A stretch of DNA of 64,000 bases from Methylocystis sp. ATCC 49242 (lineage in GTDB: Bacteria; Pseudomonadota; Alphaproteobacteria; Rhizobiales; Beijerinckiaceae), in assembly GCF_000188155.2 (NCBI RefSeq), contig NZ_KE124774.1, positions 718,736-782,735 of the forward strand, read 5' to 3'. The translations under genes were made by a program, and so were the position numbers. Positions 40,903-49,790 of this stretch are shown piece after piece. The first letter of the stretch is position 1. Each line of letters begins with the position of its first letter. Under the pieces are notes generated by a model. The model saw nothing but the letters and a program-made list of their open reading frames with translations. It did not search any database and was not told where the DNA came from.

Positions 40903-41799
40903 TCAGGCCGCCTCCACCGTCACTTCCACGATTTCCGGCGGGCGCATGAAGCGCACGGGCAGGATCGACTCGCCGAGCCCGCCCGAGATCACCAAATGGC
41001 GGTCGTCCTCGATGAAATGCCCGTAGATGTTCTTGGTGCGCCAGCGCAGTTCGGCGACGATCGGCCCCGCGAAAGGCAGGTTGACCTGCCCGCCATGCGT
41101 ATGGCCGCAGAGCGTCAGCGCCACACGCTTCGGCGTGCGGGAGAAAATGAAGGGTTCATGCGCCAGCATGATCGCGGGCGCGTCGTCCGTAAGCAGGCCG
41201 AGCGTCGCGTCGAGATTGTCGTGGCCTTTCCAGCCGATCTTCCCGCCCAGATAAAACGCCATCTGGTCGCCGAGGCCGAGCAACCAGAACGGTTGACCAT
41301 CCTTTGTGAGGCGCAGCGCATCGTTCTCGTAGACGCGCGCGCCCATCTGCTTCAGCGCGCGACGAACGCTTTCGGCTTCGTCGGGTCGATCGCTCGGCAA
41401 CGGCCCATGCCACCAGTCGTGATTGCCGAGCACGGCATGGACGCCCAGCGGCGCCTTCAGTTCAGAGAGCGCTTCGCCCCACTGCTGGGGCGTGACGGGC
41501 CCTGTCGTCAAATGCGTGCCGGCGGCGAAATCGCCGAGCAGCGCGACAAGGTCTGGCGAAAGCGCGTTGGCGACCCGTGCGATCTCGCGAATGCGCGAGA
41601 CGGGCATCCATGGCTCGCAGGCGTGGAGGTCGGTGATGACCGCGATGCGCAGCCGCAGCCCATGCGGCCAACCCTTGGGCGTGACGCGGTAGCGCGTCAC
41701 GTCGAGCATGAAGCCCGGTTCGATGAGGACCGAGTAGGCTCCCAACCCGGCGAGCGCAAGCCCGCCTGGCCAGCGCAGGAAATCGCGTCGGCTGATCAT
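40903..41799 (-). CDS. Tat-exported metallophosphoesterase
   Basis: A 298-residue calcineurin-like phosphoesterase with a twin-arginine signal MISRRDFLRWPGGLALAGLG. Metal motifs are AVITDLHACEPW (D, H), ALLGDFAAGTH (GD), AVLGNHDWWHG (GNHD), IMLAHEP and TLCGHTHGGQVNLP. This is the YkuE/YaeI-like group, whose members include lipid-related UDP-diacylglucosamine or phosphodiester hydrolases. The Tat signal places it in the periplasm or membrane. Substrate not readable. Confidence 0.9.
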   Translation of the reverse strand: MISRRDFLRWPGGLALAGLGAYSVLIEPGFMLDVTRYRVTPKGWPHGLRLRIAVITDLHACEPWMPVSRIREIARVANALSPDLVALLGDFAAGTHLTTGPVTPQQWGEALSELKAPLGVHAVLGNHDWWHGPLPSDRPDEAESVRRALKQMGARVYENDALRLTKDGQPFWLLGLGDQMAFYLGGKIGWKGHDNLDATLGLLTDDAPAIMLAHEPFIFSRTPKRVALTLCGHTHGGQVNLPFAGPIVAELRWRTKNIYGHFIEDDRHLVISGGLGESILPVRFMRPPEIVEVTVEAA

Positions 41800-41853
41800 G
41801 TCCCATCCCTGGCCGGCGCGGCCTGTGCCGTGCGCGGGGCAGGAGGCGTTCTA

Positions 41854-42066
41854 TCAGGCGGCGAGATGATCGCCCAGCAGAACCGGCGGAACGCGGCGAT
41901 CGTCGAGGCTGACCGGCTCTTCAACCGGCTTTTGAGGAAATTGCGAGACTTCGAGCGCGGCCGCGACGGCGGAGATGCCGATTTCGCGATAGAGGCGCGC
42001 GAGGAGATCGTGGGGGTGGCCGCCCGACGGGGACTGGTCGAACTCTACTGAAAACTGGTCGGTCAT
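41854..42066 (-). CDS. small hypothetical protein
   Basis: A 70-residue soluble protein. The central part HDLLARLYREIGISAVAAAL (about residues 19-38) resembles short conserved proteins of Rhizobiales of unknown function. It is not exported. A clean ATG lies at 42066. It follows the divergent DUF1499 gene region by about 220 bp. No function can be proposed. Confidence 0.55.
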   Translation of the reverse strand: MTDQFSVEFDQSPSGGHPHDLLARLYREIGISAVAAALEVSQFPQKPVEEPVSLDDRRVPPVLLGDHLAA

Positions 42067-42289
42067 GGCTGCCTCTGTTACTCGTGACGGATAACGCGGA
42101 GCGAATGTTTCAGGCGAATTTGTCCTTATCGCGTTAATGATGTGCTAATCGCGCCAAATGCGTTACCGCTTTGTTCTCCCGATTTTTGGCGGCCGCGCTC
42201 CGGCGTTGCAATTCCTCCCGCATTTGCGAAAAATGCGGGCCGGCGTCGCGCAAAAGCGCGGCGCTCGAGCTTCCCGAGGCTTTTGACGA

Positions 42290-43069
42290 ATGCGCCGACA
42301 ACTTCCGCAGGAGCCATGGTCGCAGGCCGCGCTGTGGAGCCGCAGCGTCGCCATTTTCGCGGCGACGGTGGCGGTTATGTCGATCATCCTCGCGCGCCTG
42401 CACGTCATCGAGCCGCCCTCGGCGCTCGCGGCGCTTGGGTCGGCGATGGCGCTGGCGCTCATCTCGCTGCTGCTGTTCTGCGCGGCCTGCTACGTCATCT
42501 GGCGAACCGGGCGCCGAGGGGTCGGGGCCGCTGTCGGCGCGGCCTTCATCGCCTGCCTGACGCTCGCTTATCCCGCCTATCTCGCCGTCGAGGCGATGCG
42601 TCTGCCGGTGCTGTCGGATATTTCGACCGACATCGCCAATCCACCCTATTTCTCGCTGTCGCGTGCGGCCTATCAGGCGCGGAAGGGCTTTCAGCCGCAG
42701 GGCCTGCCGGCGAAGGCGCGCGAGGCCCAGCGCTCCGCCTATCCGGACGTCGAACCGATCGTCGTCGATCTCGACTCAGACGAGGCGTTCGCGCTGGTGC
42801 AAAAGACCGCCAAGGCGGTGGGCTGGAAACCCATCGACCAGCGCGCCGCGGGTGGCCGGACTGGCGAGGGGCATCTCGACTTTCTCGACCGAACGCTTGT
42901 CCTGGGTTTCGACGAGGATATTACGGTGCGCCTGAAACCCCTGCCGGGCGGGCAGACGCGCATCGACATTCGCTCCGCCTCCCGCTATGGCCGACATGAT
43001 TTCGGCGCGAACGCGCGGCGGATTACCGCCTTCGCAGAAGAATTGCAGTCGCAGCTCGACAGCCGCTGA
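42290..43069 (+). CDS. DUF1499 membrane protein
   Basis: A 259-residue protein. Three N-terminal hydrophobic segments (VAIFAATVAVMSIILARLHV; ALISLLLFCAACYVIW; AAVGAAFIACLTLAYPAYLA) precede the DUF1499 domain: DISTDIANPPYFSLSRAAYQ, AYPDVEPIVVDLDSDEAFAL and IDIRSASRYGRHDFGANARR. DUF1499 domains have no firm function. The gene precedes pdhA by about 97 bp on the same strand, but a functional link is not suggested. Confidence 0.87.
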   Translation: MRRQLPQEPWSQAALWSRSVAIFAATVAVMSIILARLHVIEPPSALAALGSAMALALISLLLFCAACYVIWRTGRRGVGAAVGAAFIACLTLAYPAYLAVEAMRLPVLSDISTDIANPPYFSLSRAAYQARKGFQPQGLPAKAREAQRSAYPDVEPIVVDLDSDEAFALVQKTAKAVGWKPIDQRAAGGRTGEGHLDFLDRTLVLGFDEDITVRLKPLPGGQTRIDIRSASRYGRHDFGANARRITAFAEELQSQLDSR

Positions 43070-43165
43070 GCATTAAAGATTAGCGGGCGCACTCGTGTTC
43101 AATGCGGAACTTTGGTATTGTCGTGGCCGATCTCGAAGCGACGGACGGGAGGCCCGAAACAGCCG

Positions 43166-44167
43166 ATGGCGAACGATAGCAACGGCGCTAGCGCACCCGA
43201 GCCAATACCGGATTTCACGCGCGACGAGGAACTCGCGGCGTTTCGCGAAATGCTGCTCATCCGCCGATTCGAGGAGAAGGCCGGCCAGCTTTACGGCATG
43301 GGCGTCATCGCAGGCTTCTGCCATTTGTACATCGGACAGGAGGCGGTCGTCGTCGGCGTGAAGATGGCTGCGCGCGAGGGCGACCAGTTCACCACGAGCT
43401 ATCGCGACCACGGACACATGCTTGCGAGCGGCATGGACCCCAAGGGCGTCATGGCGGAGCTCGCCGGCAAACGCGGCGGCTACTCCAAGGGCAAGGGCGG
43501 CTCCATGCACATGTTCTCGCTGGAGAAGAATTTCTTCGGCGGGCATGGCATCGTCGGCGCGCCCGCGCCGATTGGCGCGGGGATCGCCTTCGCCAACGCC
43601 TATCGCGGAGAAGACAGGGTTTCGTTGACATTCTTTGGAGAGGGCGCCGCCAATCAGGGGCAGGTTTACGAAACCTTCAATATGGCGGCGCTGTGGAAGC
43701 TTCCCGTTCTCTTCATCGTCGAAAACAATCGCTACGCCATGGGCACCTCGATCGCCCGCGCTTCGGCGCAGAAGGACTTTTCGAGGCGCGGCGCCGCCTT
43801 CGCAATTCCCGGAAAGCAGATCGACGGCATGGACGTGCGCGTCGTGCGAGCGGCGGCCGCGGAAGCGCTCGACTGGTGCCGTAAGGGCAACGGCCCCTAT
43901 CTTCTGGAGGTGCAGACATACCGCTATCGCGGCCACTCCATGTCGGATCCGGCGAAATATCGCTCCAAGGAAGAAGTCCAGAAAATGCGCGAGGAGCACG
44001 ATCCGATCGAGCAGGTGCGCATTCGCCTCCTGGCCGACGGCGTGAGCGAGGACGAATTGAAGAAGATCGACGCCGCGGTTCGCAAGATCGTCGCAGAGGC
44101 GGCGGATTTTGCCGTGAGCGACAAAGAGCCAGATCCCGGTGAGCTCTGGACCGATGTGGTGGCGTGA
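43166..44167 (+). CDS. pdhA: pyruvate dehydrogenase E1 component, alpha subunit
   Basis: A 333-residue E1-alpha. LAAFREMLLIRRFEEKAGQL, GFCHLYIGQEAVVVGVK and the GGKGGSMHMFSLEK-like phosphorylation-loop region are typical. The TPP/Mg motif reads FFGEGAANQGQVYETFNMAA (residues about 157-176) then VENNRYAMGT; the usual GDG is GEG here, as in branched-chain E1-alpha. With PdhB it decarboxylates pyruvate and acetylates the lipoyl group. The start ATG at 43166 is the normal one (MANDSNGASAPEPIP). pdhB follows after 12 bp. Confidence 0.95.
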   Translation: MANDSNGASAPEPIPDFTRDEELAAFREMLLIRRFEEKAGQLYGMGVIAGFCHLYIGQEAVVVGVKMAAREGDQFTTSYRDHGHMLASGMDPKGVMAELAGKRGGYSKGKGGSMHMFSLEKNFFGGHGIVGAPAPIGAGIAFANAYRGEDRVSLTFFGEGAANQGQVYETFNMAALWKLPVLFIVENNRYAMGTSIARASAQKDFSRRGAAFAIPGKQIDGMDVRVVRAAAAEALDWCRKGNGPYLLEVQTYRYRGHSMSDPAKYRSKEEVQKMREEHDPIEQVRIRLLADGVSEDELKKIDAAVRKIVAEAADFAVSDKEPDPGELWTDVVA

Positions 44168-44179
44168 GGAAGTGATCGG

Positions 44180-45574
44180 ATGACTGTCAACGTGCTCATG
44201 CCCGCCCTCTCGCCCACGATGGAGCAGGGCAAGCTCGCGAAATGGCTGAAGAGCGAAGGCGACGAGGTTAAAGCCGGCGACGTTATCGCCGAGATCGAGA
44301 CCGACAAGGCGACAATGGAGGTCGAGGCGGTCGATGAAGGCGTGCTCGCGCGCATCCTCGTGCCGGGCGGGACGGAGAACGTCGCCGTCAACACGCCGAT
44401 CGCGGTGATCGCGGGCGAGGGCGAGGACGCGTCGACCGTCGAAGCGCCCGCGCCGCCGCCACCCGGCGAGGAGGACAAGGCGCAGCGCAAGGAGGAAGCC
44501 GAGGCCGCCGCGCCGCCGAAGCCGGCGCAGACCACGATCGCGCCCTCGCCGAAAGTGAGCGGCGAGCCGGAGGTTCCCGCGGGCACGACGATGATCGCCA
44601 TGACGATGCGCGAAGCGCTGCGCGACGCCATGGCGGAAGAGATGCGCCGGGATCCCAATGTGTTCGTTATGGGCGAGGAGGTTGCCGAATATCAGGGCGC
44701 CTACAAGGTCACCCAAGGCCTCTTGCAGGAGTTCGGCCCCAGGCGCGTCGTAGATACGCCGATCACCGAATATGGCTTCGCCGGCATCGGCGTCGGCGCC
44801 GCATTCGCTGGGCTGCGGCCGATCGTCGAATTCATGACCTTCAATTTCTCGATGCAGGCCATCGATCACATCGTCAATTCGGCGGCCAAGACTCTCTATA
44901 TGTCGGGCGGGCAAATACGCTCCCCGATCGTGTTTCGCGGCCCAAATGGCGCGGCGGCGCGAGTTGGAGCGCAGCACAGTCAGGACTATTCGGCCTGGTA
45001 TTCGCAAGTGCCGGGGCTGATCGTCATCGCGCCGTCCAACGCCAGCGACGCCAAGGGCCTGCTGAAGGCTGCGATCCGCAGCGACAATCCGGTCGTGTTC
45101 CTCGAGAACGAGATTTTATACGGCAAATCTTTCGACGTGCCCGCGATCGAGGACTTCGTCCTGCCGATCGGCAAGGCCCGCGTCGCGCGCGCGGGCAAGG
45201 ACGTGACCCTCGTCTCTTTCTCCATCGGCATGACCTACGCGCTCGCCGCCGCCGATGAACTCGCCAAGGATGGGATCGAGGCGGAGGTCATCGACCTGCG
45301 GACGTTGCGCCCGATGGATAGCGCGACAGTCATAGAATCCGTGAAGAAGACCGGGCGCTGCGTTGCGATCGAGGAGGGATGGTCGCAGTGCGGCGTCTCG
45401 GCGGAGATCGCCATGCGGGTGCAGGAGGAGGCGTTCGATTATCTCGACGCGCCGGTCATGCGCGTCACCGGAAAAGACGTGCCCATGCCTTACGCCGCCA
45501 ATCTCGAAAAGCTTGCGCTGCCCAGCGCGGCGGAAGTAATCGCGGCGGCGAAGACGGTTCTTTACAGGACATGA
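44180..45574 (+). CDS. pdhB: pyruvate dehydrogenase E1 component, beta subunit with N-terminal lipoyl domain
   Basis: A 464-residue E1-beta. Residues about 1-80 form a lipoyl domain ([39 protein letters not shown] with the target lysine in ETDKATM). A Pro/Ala linker follows. From about residue 137 is the transketolase-like part: [58 protein letters not shown], then the C-terminal [20 protein letters not shown]. Lipoyl-bearing E1-beta is usual in alphaproteobacteria. The downstream E2 lacks its own lipoyl domain, so this one may be the only acyl carrier in the complex. Confidence 0.95.
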   Translation: MTVNVLMPALSPTMEQGKLAKWLKSEGDEVKAGDVIAEIETDKATMEVEAVDEGVLARILVPGGTENVAVNTPIAVIAGEGEDASTVEAPAPPPPGEEDKAQRKEEAEAAAPPKPAQTTIAPSPKVSGEPEVPAGTTMIAMTMREALRDAMAEEMRRDPNVFVMGEEVAEYQGAYKVTQGLLQEFGPRRVVDTPITEYGFAGIGVGAAFAGLRPIVEFMTFNFSMQAIDHIVNSAAKTLYMSGGQIRSPIVFRGPNGAAARVGAQHSQDYSAWYSQVPGLIVIAPSNASDAKGLLKAAIRSDNPVVFLENEILYGKSFDVPAIEDFVLPIGKARVARAGKDVTLVSFSIGMTYALAAADELAKDGIEAEVIDLRTLRPMDSATVIESVKKTGRCVAIEEGWSQCGVSAEIAMRVQEEAFDYLDAPVMRVTGKDVPMPYAANLEKLALPSAAEVIAAAKTVLYRT

Positions 45575-46530
45575 CGATGGCGCTCGTAACACCCGACAGC
45601 GGCGCGCCGAGGATCTTCGCGTCGCCCCTGGCGCGCCGTCTGGCGAAGGAGGCGGGGCTCGATATTGCGGGGCTGCAAGGCTCCGGTCCGCACGGCCGCA
45701 TCATCGAGCGCGACGTGAAGGACGCGATTGCCGGCGGCGGCGCCCGAAAGGCTCCGTCAACCACTCCGGCGGCTCCGCTCGCCGCGCCGCCCTCCGCCGG
45801 GACGACGCGCAAATTTTACGAGATCGACTCCTACGAGGAAATTCCGCACGACTCGATGCGCAAGGCCATCGCGCGGCGGCTGACGGAGTCGATCCAGACC
45901 GTTCCGCATTTCTTTCTCGAGGTCGATTGCGAGATCGACGCGCTGTTGCGGTTGCGCGAGGAGTTCAACGCCGCCGCGCCCAAGGGCGCCGATGGCGCGC
46001 CGGAATGGAAGACGTCCGTCAACGATTACGTGATCAAGGCGCTGGCGCTGGCGCTGCAGCGCGTGCCTGAGGCCAACGTCACCTTCACGCCCGACTTGAT
46101 GCTCAAGCACAAAGCCTCCGACATCGGCGTGGCGGTGGCGATCCCTGGTGGGCTGATTACGCCCATCGTGCGCAATGCTCAGGCGAAGACGGTGCGCGAG
46201 ATTTCCGAAGAGGTGAAGGAACTCGCTGCGCGCGCGAGAGAACGCAAGCTCAAGCCGCATGAGTATGAGGGCGGGGTCTCGGCGGTCTCCAATCTTGGCA
46301 TGTACGGTATTCGCAACTTTTCCGCCGTGATCAACCCGCCGCAATCGACGATCCTCGCGGTGGGGAAGGGCGAGCAGCGCATGGTCGTTCGCGACGGCGC
46401 GGCGGCGGTAGCAAATATCATGAGCGTGACGCTGTCCTGTGACCATCGCGCCATCGACGGCGCGCTCGGGGCCGAGCTGCTGGCGGAGTTCAAGCGGCTG
46501 ATCGAACATCCGATGGCGCTGTTCGCGTGA
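45571..46530 (+). CDS. pdhC: dihydrolipoamide acetyltransferase (E2) lacking the N-terminal lipoyl domain
   Basis: A 319-residue E2. It opens [20 protein letters not shown] and is at once in the peripheral-subunit-binding domain ([37 protein letters not shown], about residues 14-52). A short linker leads to the catalytic domain with [40 protein letters not shown] and the active-site [15 protein letters not shown]. The N-terminal lipoyl domain of normal bacterial E2 is missing: the start ATG overlaps the pdhB stop (ATGA), leaving no room for one. lpd does not follow. Family call is firm; the domain loss is seen directly. Confidence 0.95.
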   Translation: MTMALVTPDSGAPRIFASPLARRLAKEAGLDIAGLQGSGPHGRIIERDVKDAIAGGGARKAPSTTPAAPLAAPPSAGTTRKFYEIDSYEEIPHDSMRKAIARRLTESIQTVPHFFLEVDCEIDALLRLREEFNAAAPKGADGAPEWKTSVNDYVIKALALALQRVPEANVTFTPDLMLKHKASDIGVAVAIPGGLITPIVRNAQAKTVREISEEVKELAARARERKLKPHEYEGGVSAVSNLGMYGIRNFSAVINPPQSTILAVGKGEQRMVVRDGAAAVANIMSVTLSCDHRAIDGALGAELLAEFKRLIEHPMALFA

Positions 46531-46739
46531 AGCTGCAATCCACGCTTACCTGCCCCCACTGCGGCGCCTCGGAAATCCTGACCATGCCGCAGGACGCCTG
46601 CGTCGTCGTGCATGAGTGCCCGTCCTGCCGCGCTCGGCTCACCCCGAAGACGGGCGACTGCTGTGTGTTCTGTTCATACGGCGACGTTCCGTGTCCGCCG
46701 GTGCAGACGGAAGGGCGCTGCTGTTCGGCGTCCAAATAG
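46527..46739 (+). CDS. small cysteine-rich putative metal-binding protein (GDCC motif)
   Basis: A 70-residue protein with ten cysteines: LTCPHCGASEIL (zinc-ribbon half), HECPSCRARLTP (second half), GDCCVFCSYGDVPCPPVQ and GRCCSA at the end. The first two CxxC pairs suggest a zinc ribbon; the GDCCxFCSYGxxxCPPxQ tail is a motif I recall from small conserved proteins of unknown role, sometimes near metal or mercury genes. Start GTG overlaps the pdhC stop by four bases, so it is translationally coupled to the PDH operon. Confidence 0.75.
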   Translation: MKLQSTLTCPHCGASEILTMPQDACVVVHECPSCRARLTPKTGDCCVFCSYGDVPCPPVQTEGRCCSASK

Positions 46740-46782
46740 CCGTTTCCCATGGACGCGGGACGCGAATAGCGGCATATCCTTG

Positions 46783-46799
46783 TCTAGAATAACTCTAAA
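46783..46799. promoter_or_regulatory. Irr/ICE-like palindrome upstream of mrp (candidate)
   Basis: Sequence TCTAGAA-TAA-CTCTAAA. It resembles the alphaproteobacterial iron-control element TTTAGAA-N3-TTCTAAA, matching 12 of 14 arm positions, and lies 18 bp before the mrp GTG. Outer arms CTTGTC (46779-46784) and GACAAG (46802-46807) extend the symmetry. Irr is known to control Fe-S and haem genes in Rhizobiales; Irr itself was not found in the window. Confidence 0.4.
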
Positions 46800-46816
46800 T
46801 TGACAAGGAGCGGCCG

Positions 46817-47941
46817 GTGGCGACTGAAGCGGACATCCTCAAAGCTCTTGAAAATCTTTACGGGCCCGGCGGCGCGCCGCTCGCGGGCGCGGTTAGCGGG
46901 ATCACCTTGTCGGGCGCAAAAGCGTTTGTCTCGCTGGCCGGCGACCCGGCGCAGGGCGCGGCCTGGGAGGCTGCGCGCAAGGCCGCCGAAACAGCGGTGA
47001 AGGCCATTGCGGGCGTCGAGGCGGCCGTCGTGACGCTCACGGCCGAACGCGCCCCGCGCGCCGCTGGCCACAGCCACGCCCATGACCACCACGGCCATTC
47101 TCACGGAGCGCCCGCCGCGCCGCCCCCGCGCAAGGGCCTTGCGCCGGCGCTGGAGAAGATCCGCTTCATCATCGCCGTCGCCTCGGGGAAGGGCGGGGTC
47201 GGCAAATCCACCACCTCCGCCAATCTGGCGCTCGGCCTCGCGGCGCAGGGCTGGCGCGTCGGCCTGCTCGACGCCGACATTTACGGCCCCTCCATGCCGC
47301 GCCTCTTCGGCCTTTCGCAAAAACCGGCGGTCGAGGGCGGAAAGCTCGTGCCGCTCGAAGCCTACGGGATCAAGATCATGTCGATGGGCCTGCTCGTCGA
47401 CGAGAATGTGCCCATGGTCTGGCGCGGGCCAATGGTGACGCAGGCGCTGACGCAGATGCTCGGCGAGGTGAAGTGGGGCGAACTCGATGCGCTCGTCGTC
47501 GACATGCCGCCGGGCACCGGCGATGTGCAGTTGACGCTCGCCCAGCAGGTGCCGCTCGCTGGCGCGGTGATCGTCTCGACGCCGCAGGACCTGGCGCTGA
47601 TCGACGCCCGCCGCGCCGTCGCCATGTTCCAGAAGGTCGAAGCCCCTGTCCTCGGCATCATCGAGAACATGAGCTATTTCCTGTGCCCGCATTGCGGCGG
47701 CCGGTCGGAGATTTTCGCACATGGCGGCGCGCGTCACGACGCCGAAAAGATGGGCGTTCCCTTCCTCGGCGAGGCGCCGCTGGACATCAAGATTCGCGAG
47801 ACTTCGGATTCCGGTCGCCCTGTGGTCGGCGCCGAGCCGAACAGCCCGCAGGCGGCGGTCTATCTCAATCTTGCGGCCAAGGTGAAAACGCTGCTCGAGA
47901 CGCAAAAGCAGCGCGCGGCCCCCAATATCGTCGTCGGCTGA
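46817..47941 (+). CDS. mrp: Mrp/NBP35-family iron-sulfur cluster carrier ATPase
   Basis: A 374-residue P-loop ATPase. N-terminal MIP18/DUF59-like domain (ADILKALENLYGPGGAPLAG) is joined by a His-rich linker (HSHAHDHHGHSHG, about residues 87-99). The Mrp domain has the deviant Walker A VASGKGGVGKSTTSANLA, Walker B region VVDMPPGTGDVQLTLAQQ and the cluster-ligand ENMSYFLCPHCGGRSEIF (CPHC, ligands for a bridging Fe-S cluster). It transfers Fe-S clusters to target enzymes. GTG start at 46817 follows AAGGAG by six bases. Confidence 0.94.
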   Translation: MATEADILKALENLYGPGGAPLAGAVSGITLSGAKAFVSLAGDPAQGAAWEAARKAAETAVKAIAGVEAAVVTLTAERAPRAAGHSHAHDHHGHSHGAPAAPPPRKGLAPALEKIRFIIAVASGKGGVGKSTTSANLALGLAAQGWRVGLLDADIYGPSMPRLFGLSQKPAVEGGKLVPLEAYGIKIMSMGLLVDENVPMVWRGPMVTQALTQMLGEVKWGELDALVVDMPPGTGDVQLTLAQQVPLAGAVIVSTPQDLALIDARRAVAMFQKVEAPVLGIIENMSYFLCPHCGGRSEIFAHGGARHDAEKMGVPFLGEAPLDIKIRETSDSGRPVVGAEPNSPQAAVYLNLAAKVKTLLETQKQRAAPNIVVG

Positions 47942-47977
47942 AAAAACAGGCGCGCCTCCAGTTGCTGAAGGCGCGCC
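47941..47977 (-). terminator. intrinsic terminator of the FadL-type gene
   Basis: Two GGCGCGCC blocks (47949-47956 and 47970-47977) pair as a hairpin. On the minus strand it is followed by TG then TTTTTT. It lies about 42 bp after the FadL-type gene stop and just after the mrp stop. Confidence 0.75.
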
Positions 47978-48019
47978 CAGTCAGACGTCCACATCGGTCG
48001 TCGGGGAGCTGTCACAACG

Positions 48020-49360
48020 CTAGAAATGGGTGGGGATCAGCGAATGATCACCCGCATCCCATTTATAATTATAGCCTAATGTGAACTCCATACCCTGCAC
48101 CCAGGGTGAAATTGTCGCACGTGGGTTCGGCGCGCCGAAGGGCAGGCCCGGCTGCGCCGGAATCCACTCGATGCCGGTGAAGGAGTTCTTGAAGGCGTAG
48201 ACGAAGGCGAAATCCACGGATGAATTCGGCGTGACGACATAGTTCGCGCCGACGCTCGCATGATGGCGATTAATGATCGGCGACAGGGCGTTGACCGTCA
48301 CGGAGCGCCAGCGCAGCGGATTGGTGCTGTAGTGATAGCCGGTGCGCAACGTCAGCGCCGGAGAATAGCGCCACTCGACGCCGATGGCGCCGGAGTCGAC
48401 GTCCGTCCAGTCGAAGCCCGGACCCGAGCCCGTGCCGAGCGAACGATAGAGCGTGGGATTCGTCGGGTTCCCGAGCGCCGGCACGGCCGAGTAGAAAATA
48501 TGTCGCCAGTCCATCATGACCGTGAGGTTCGGCAGGACGTCATAGGCAAGGCCCGCCTGCATGTTGGCGGGAATGTCGAAGCGACCGGCGTCCGCGAAGA
48601 GGCCGGCGTATTTGTCGAAGCGCGACATCCACATCGGCGTCGAGCCAGAGAAGCCGAAGCGGAATTTGTCGGTGATGCTCCACAGAAGACCCGCATGCAC
48701 GCCGCCGCCCCATGACCAGTCGAAGGCCATGTCCGACATTTCCCAGGGGTTGGAGGAAAGGGGCGACAACATTTTGAGGCCCTGCACATTGATCATCTGC
48801 ACGGCGATGGTCGGCGCGAAGCCGATGGAGATCGCGCCGAGGGGCGTGGCGAAGCGTCGAGCGTAGCCGACGCTCATGAAGCCCTGATGCAGATCGACGC
48901 CCGCGAAGCCGCCGCCGAGCGGACCGCCGAAGGGCGCACGGTAATGACCCCAGTCATAGGCGGTGTTGATGCCGCCATTGGCGTAGCTGACGATGCTCCA
49001 TGCGGAATTGGCGTCGATCGGCTGGACGTAGCCGCTGTTCGGCACCGGGAACCAGGGGCGGCCGCTCTGCACTTCGCCGGGCGCGAGCACGCGCGGCGTT
49101 CCGGTCGTCTTGTAGCCGCGATCGGCGACGATGCCGGTCAGGCCGAGCTGGAACTGGCGCTCCAGACCGACGATGCTCGCTGGGTTGGTCGACAGCGCCA
49201 TGGCGTCACGCTGATCGGCGGCGCCGGCGCCGCCCAGCGCTTTTGCGCGTGGTCCATAGCCGATCAGGAAATAACCGTCGGCCGCATGGGCCGCCGAGAC
49301 GGCTCCGAGGACGATCGCGGACACGGCGAATGCGAATCGGCGCGAATAAGATTTGGTCAT
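48020..49360 (-). CDS. FadL/OmpP1-family outer-membrane transport protein
   Basis: A 446-residue outer-membrane protein. Signal peptide about residues 1-26 (FAFAVSAIVLGAVSAAHAAD). The FadL N-terminal hatch is visible: GYGPRAKALGGAGAADQRDA and the conserved STNPASIVGLERQFQLG. Many beta-strands follow with alternating aromatics, ending in MEFTLGYNYKWDAGDHSLIP. FadL relatives take up hydrophobic molecules such as fatty acids or aromatics; the substrate is unknown. A terminator lies downstream. Confidence 0.92.
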   Translation of the reverse strand: MTKSYSRRFAFAVSAIVLGAVSAAHAADGYFLIGYGPRAKALGGAGAADQRDAMALSTNPASIVGLERQFQLGLTGIVADRGYKTTGTPRVLAPGEVQSGRPWFPVPNSGYVQPIDANSAWSIVSYANGGINTAYDWGHYRAPFGGPLGGGFAGVDLHQGFMSVGYARRFATPLGAISIGFAPTIAVQMINVQGLKMLSPLSSNPWEMSDMAFDWSWGGGVHAGLLWSITDKFRFGFSGSTPMWMSRFDKYAGLFADAGRFDIPANMQAGLAYDVLPNLTVMMDWRHIFYSAVPALGNPTNPTLYRSLGTGSGPGFDWTDVDSGAIGVEWRYSPALTLRTGYHYSTNPLRWRSVTVNALSPIINRHHASVGANYVVTPNSSVDFAFVYAFKNSFTGIEWIPAQPGLPFGAPNPRATISPWVQGMEFTLGYNYKWDAGDHSLIPTHF

Positions 49361-49551
49361 CTGGAGCGGCCTGGTCTGGTCTCGAAAATCGCGTCGCAGC
49401 GCTGAAACGCTTTTGCGATATTCGAAAAATTAACAGACTTGCCTTGTCGCAGGCAGGCTAAGGCAGCGCTCAAGTTAAAAATTCGGGTGGACGTTACGTT
49501 ATTGCAACAGTCGTTATGTGGGCGACTGAGGCAATCATCGGCTTTTACACG

Positions 49552-49779
49552 CTACGCCGTACGTCGGATAACATACCGGTAATGCTCGGCTTCCCGCTCC
49601 GATGTCACGAGTTCGTTACCGGTCTGGCGGGCGAAGGCGGCGAAATCCGCGACCGAGCCGGGGTCCGTCGTCAGGACTTCGAGCGCGCCGCCGACAGGCA
49701 CTTCGGCCAGCGCCTTCTTGGCGCGAAGGATCGGGAGCGGGCAGTTCAGCCCGCGCGCGTCGACAGTTTTATCAGCCAT
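49552..49779 (-). CDS. tusA: TusA-family sulfur-transfer protein
   Basis: A 75-residue sulfurtransferase. The persulfide motif VDARGLNCPLPILRAKKALA has the catalytic cysteine (residue 13). TusA-like proteins pass sulfane sulfur between IscS/rhodanese and acceptors such as TusBCD or DsrE-type proteins. It lies 11 bp after the dsrE2-like gene on the same strand, so the two form a sulfur-trafficking pair. Confidence 0.92.
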   Translation of the reverse strand: MADKTVDARGLNCPLPILRAKKALAEVPVGGALEVLTTDPGSVADFAAFARQTGNELVTSEREAEHYRYVIRRTA

Positions 49780-49790
49780 GATTCGTCCGT

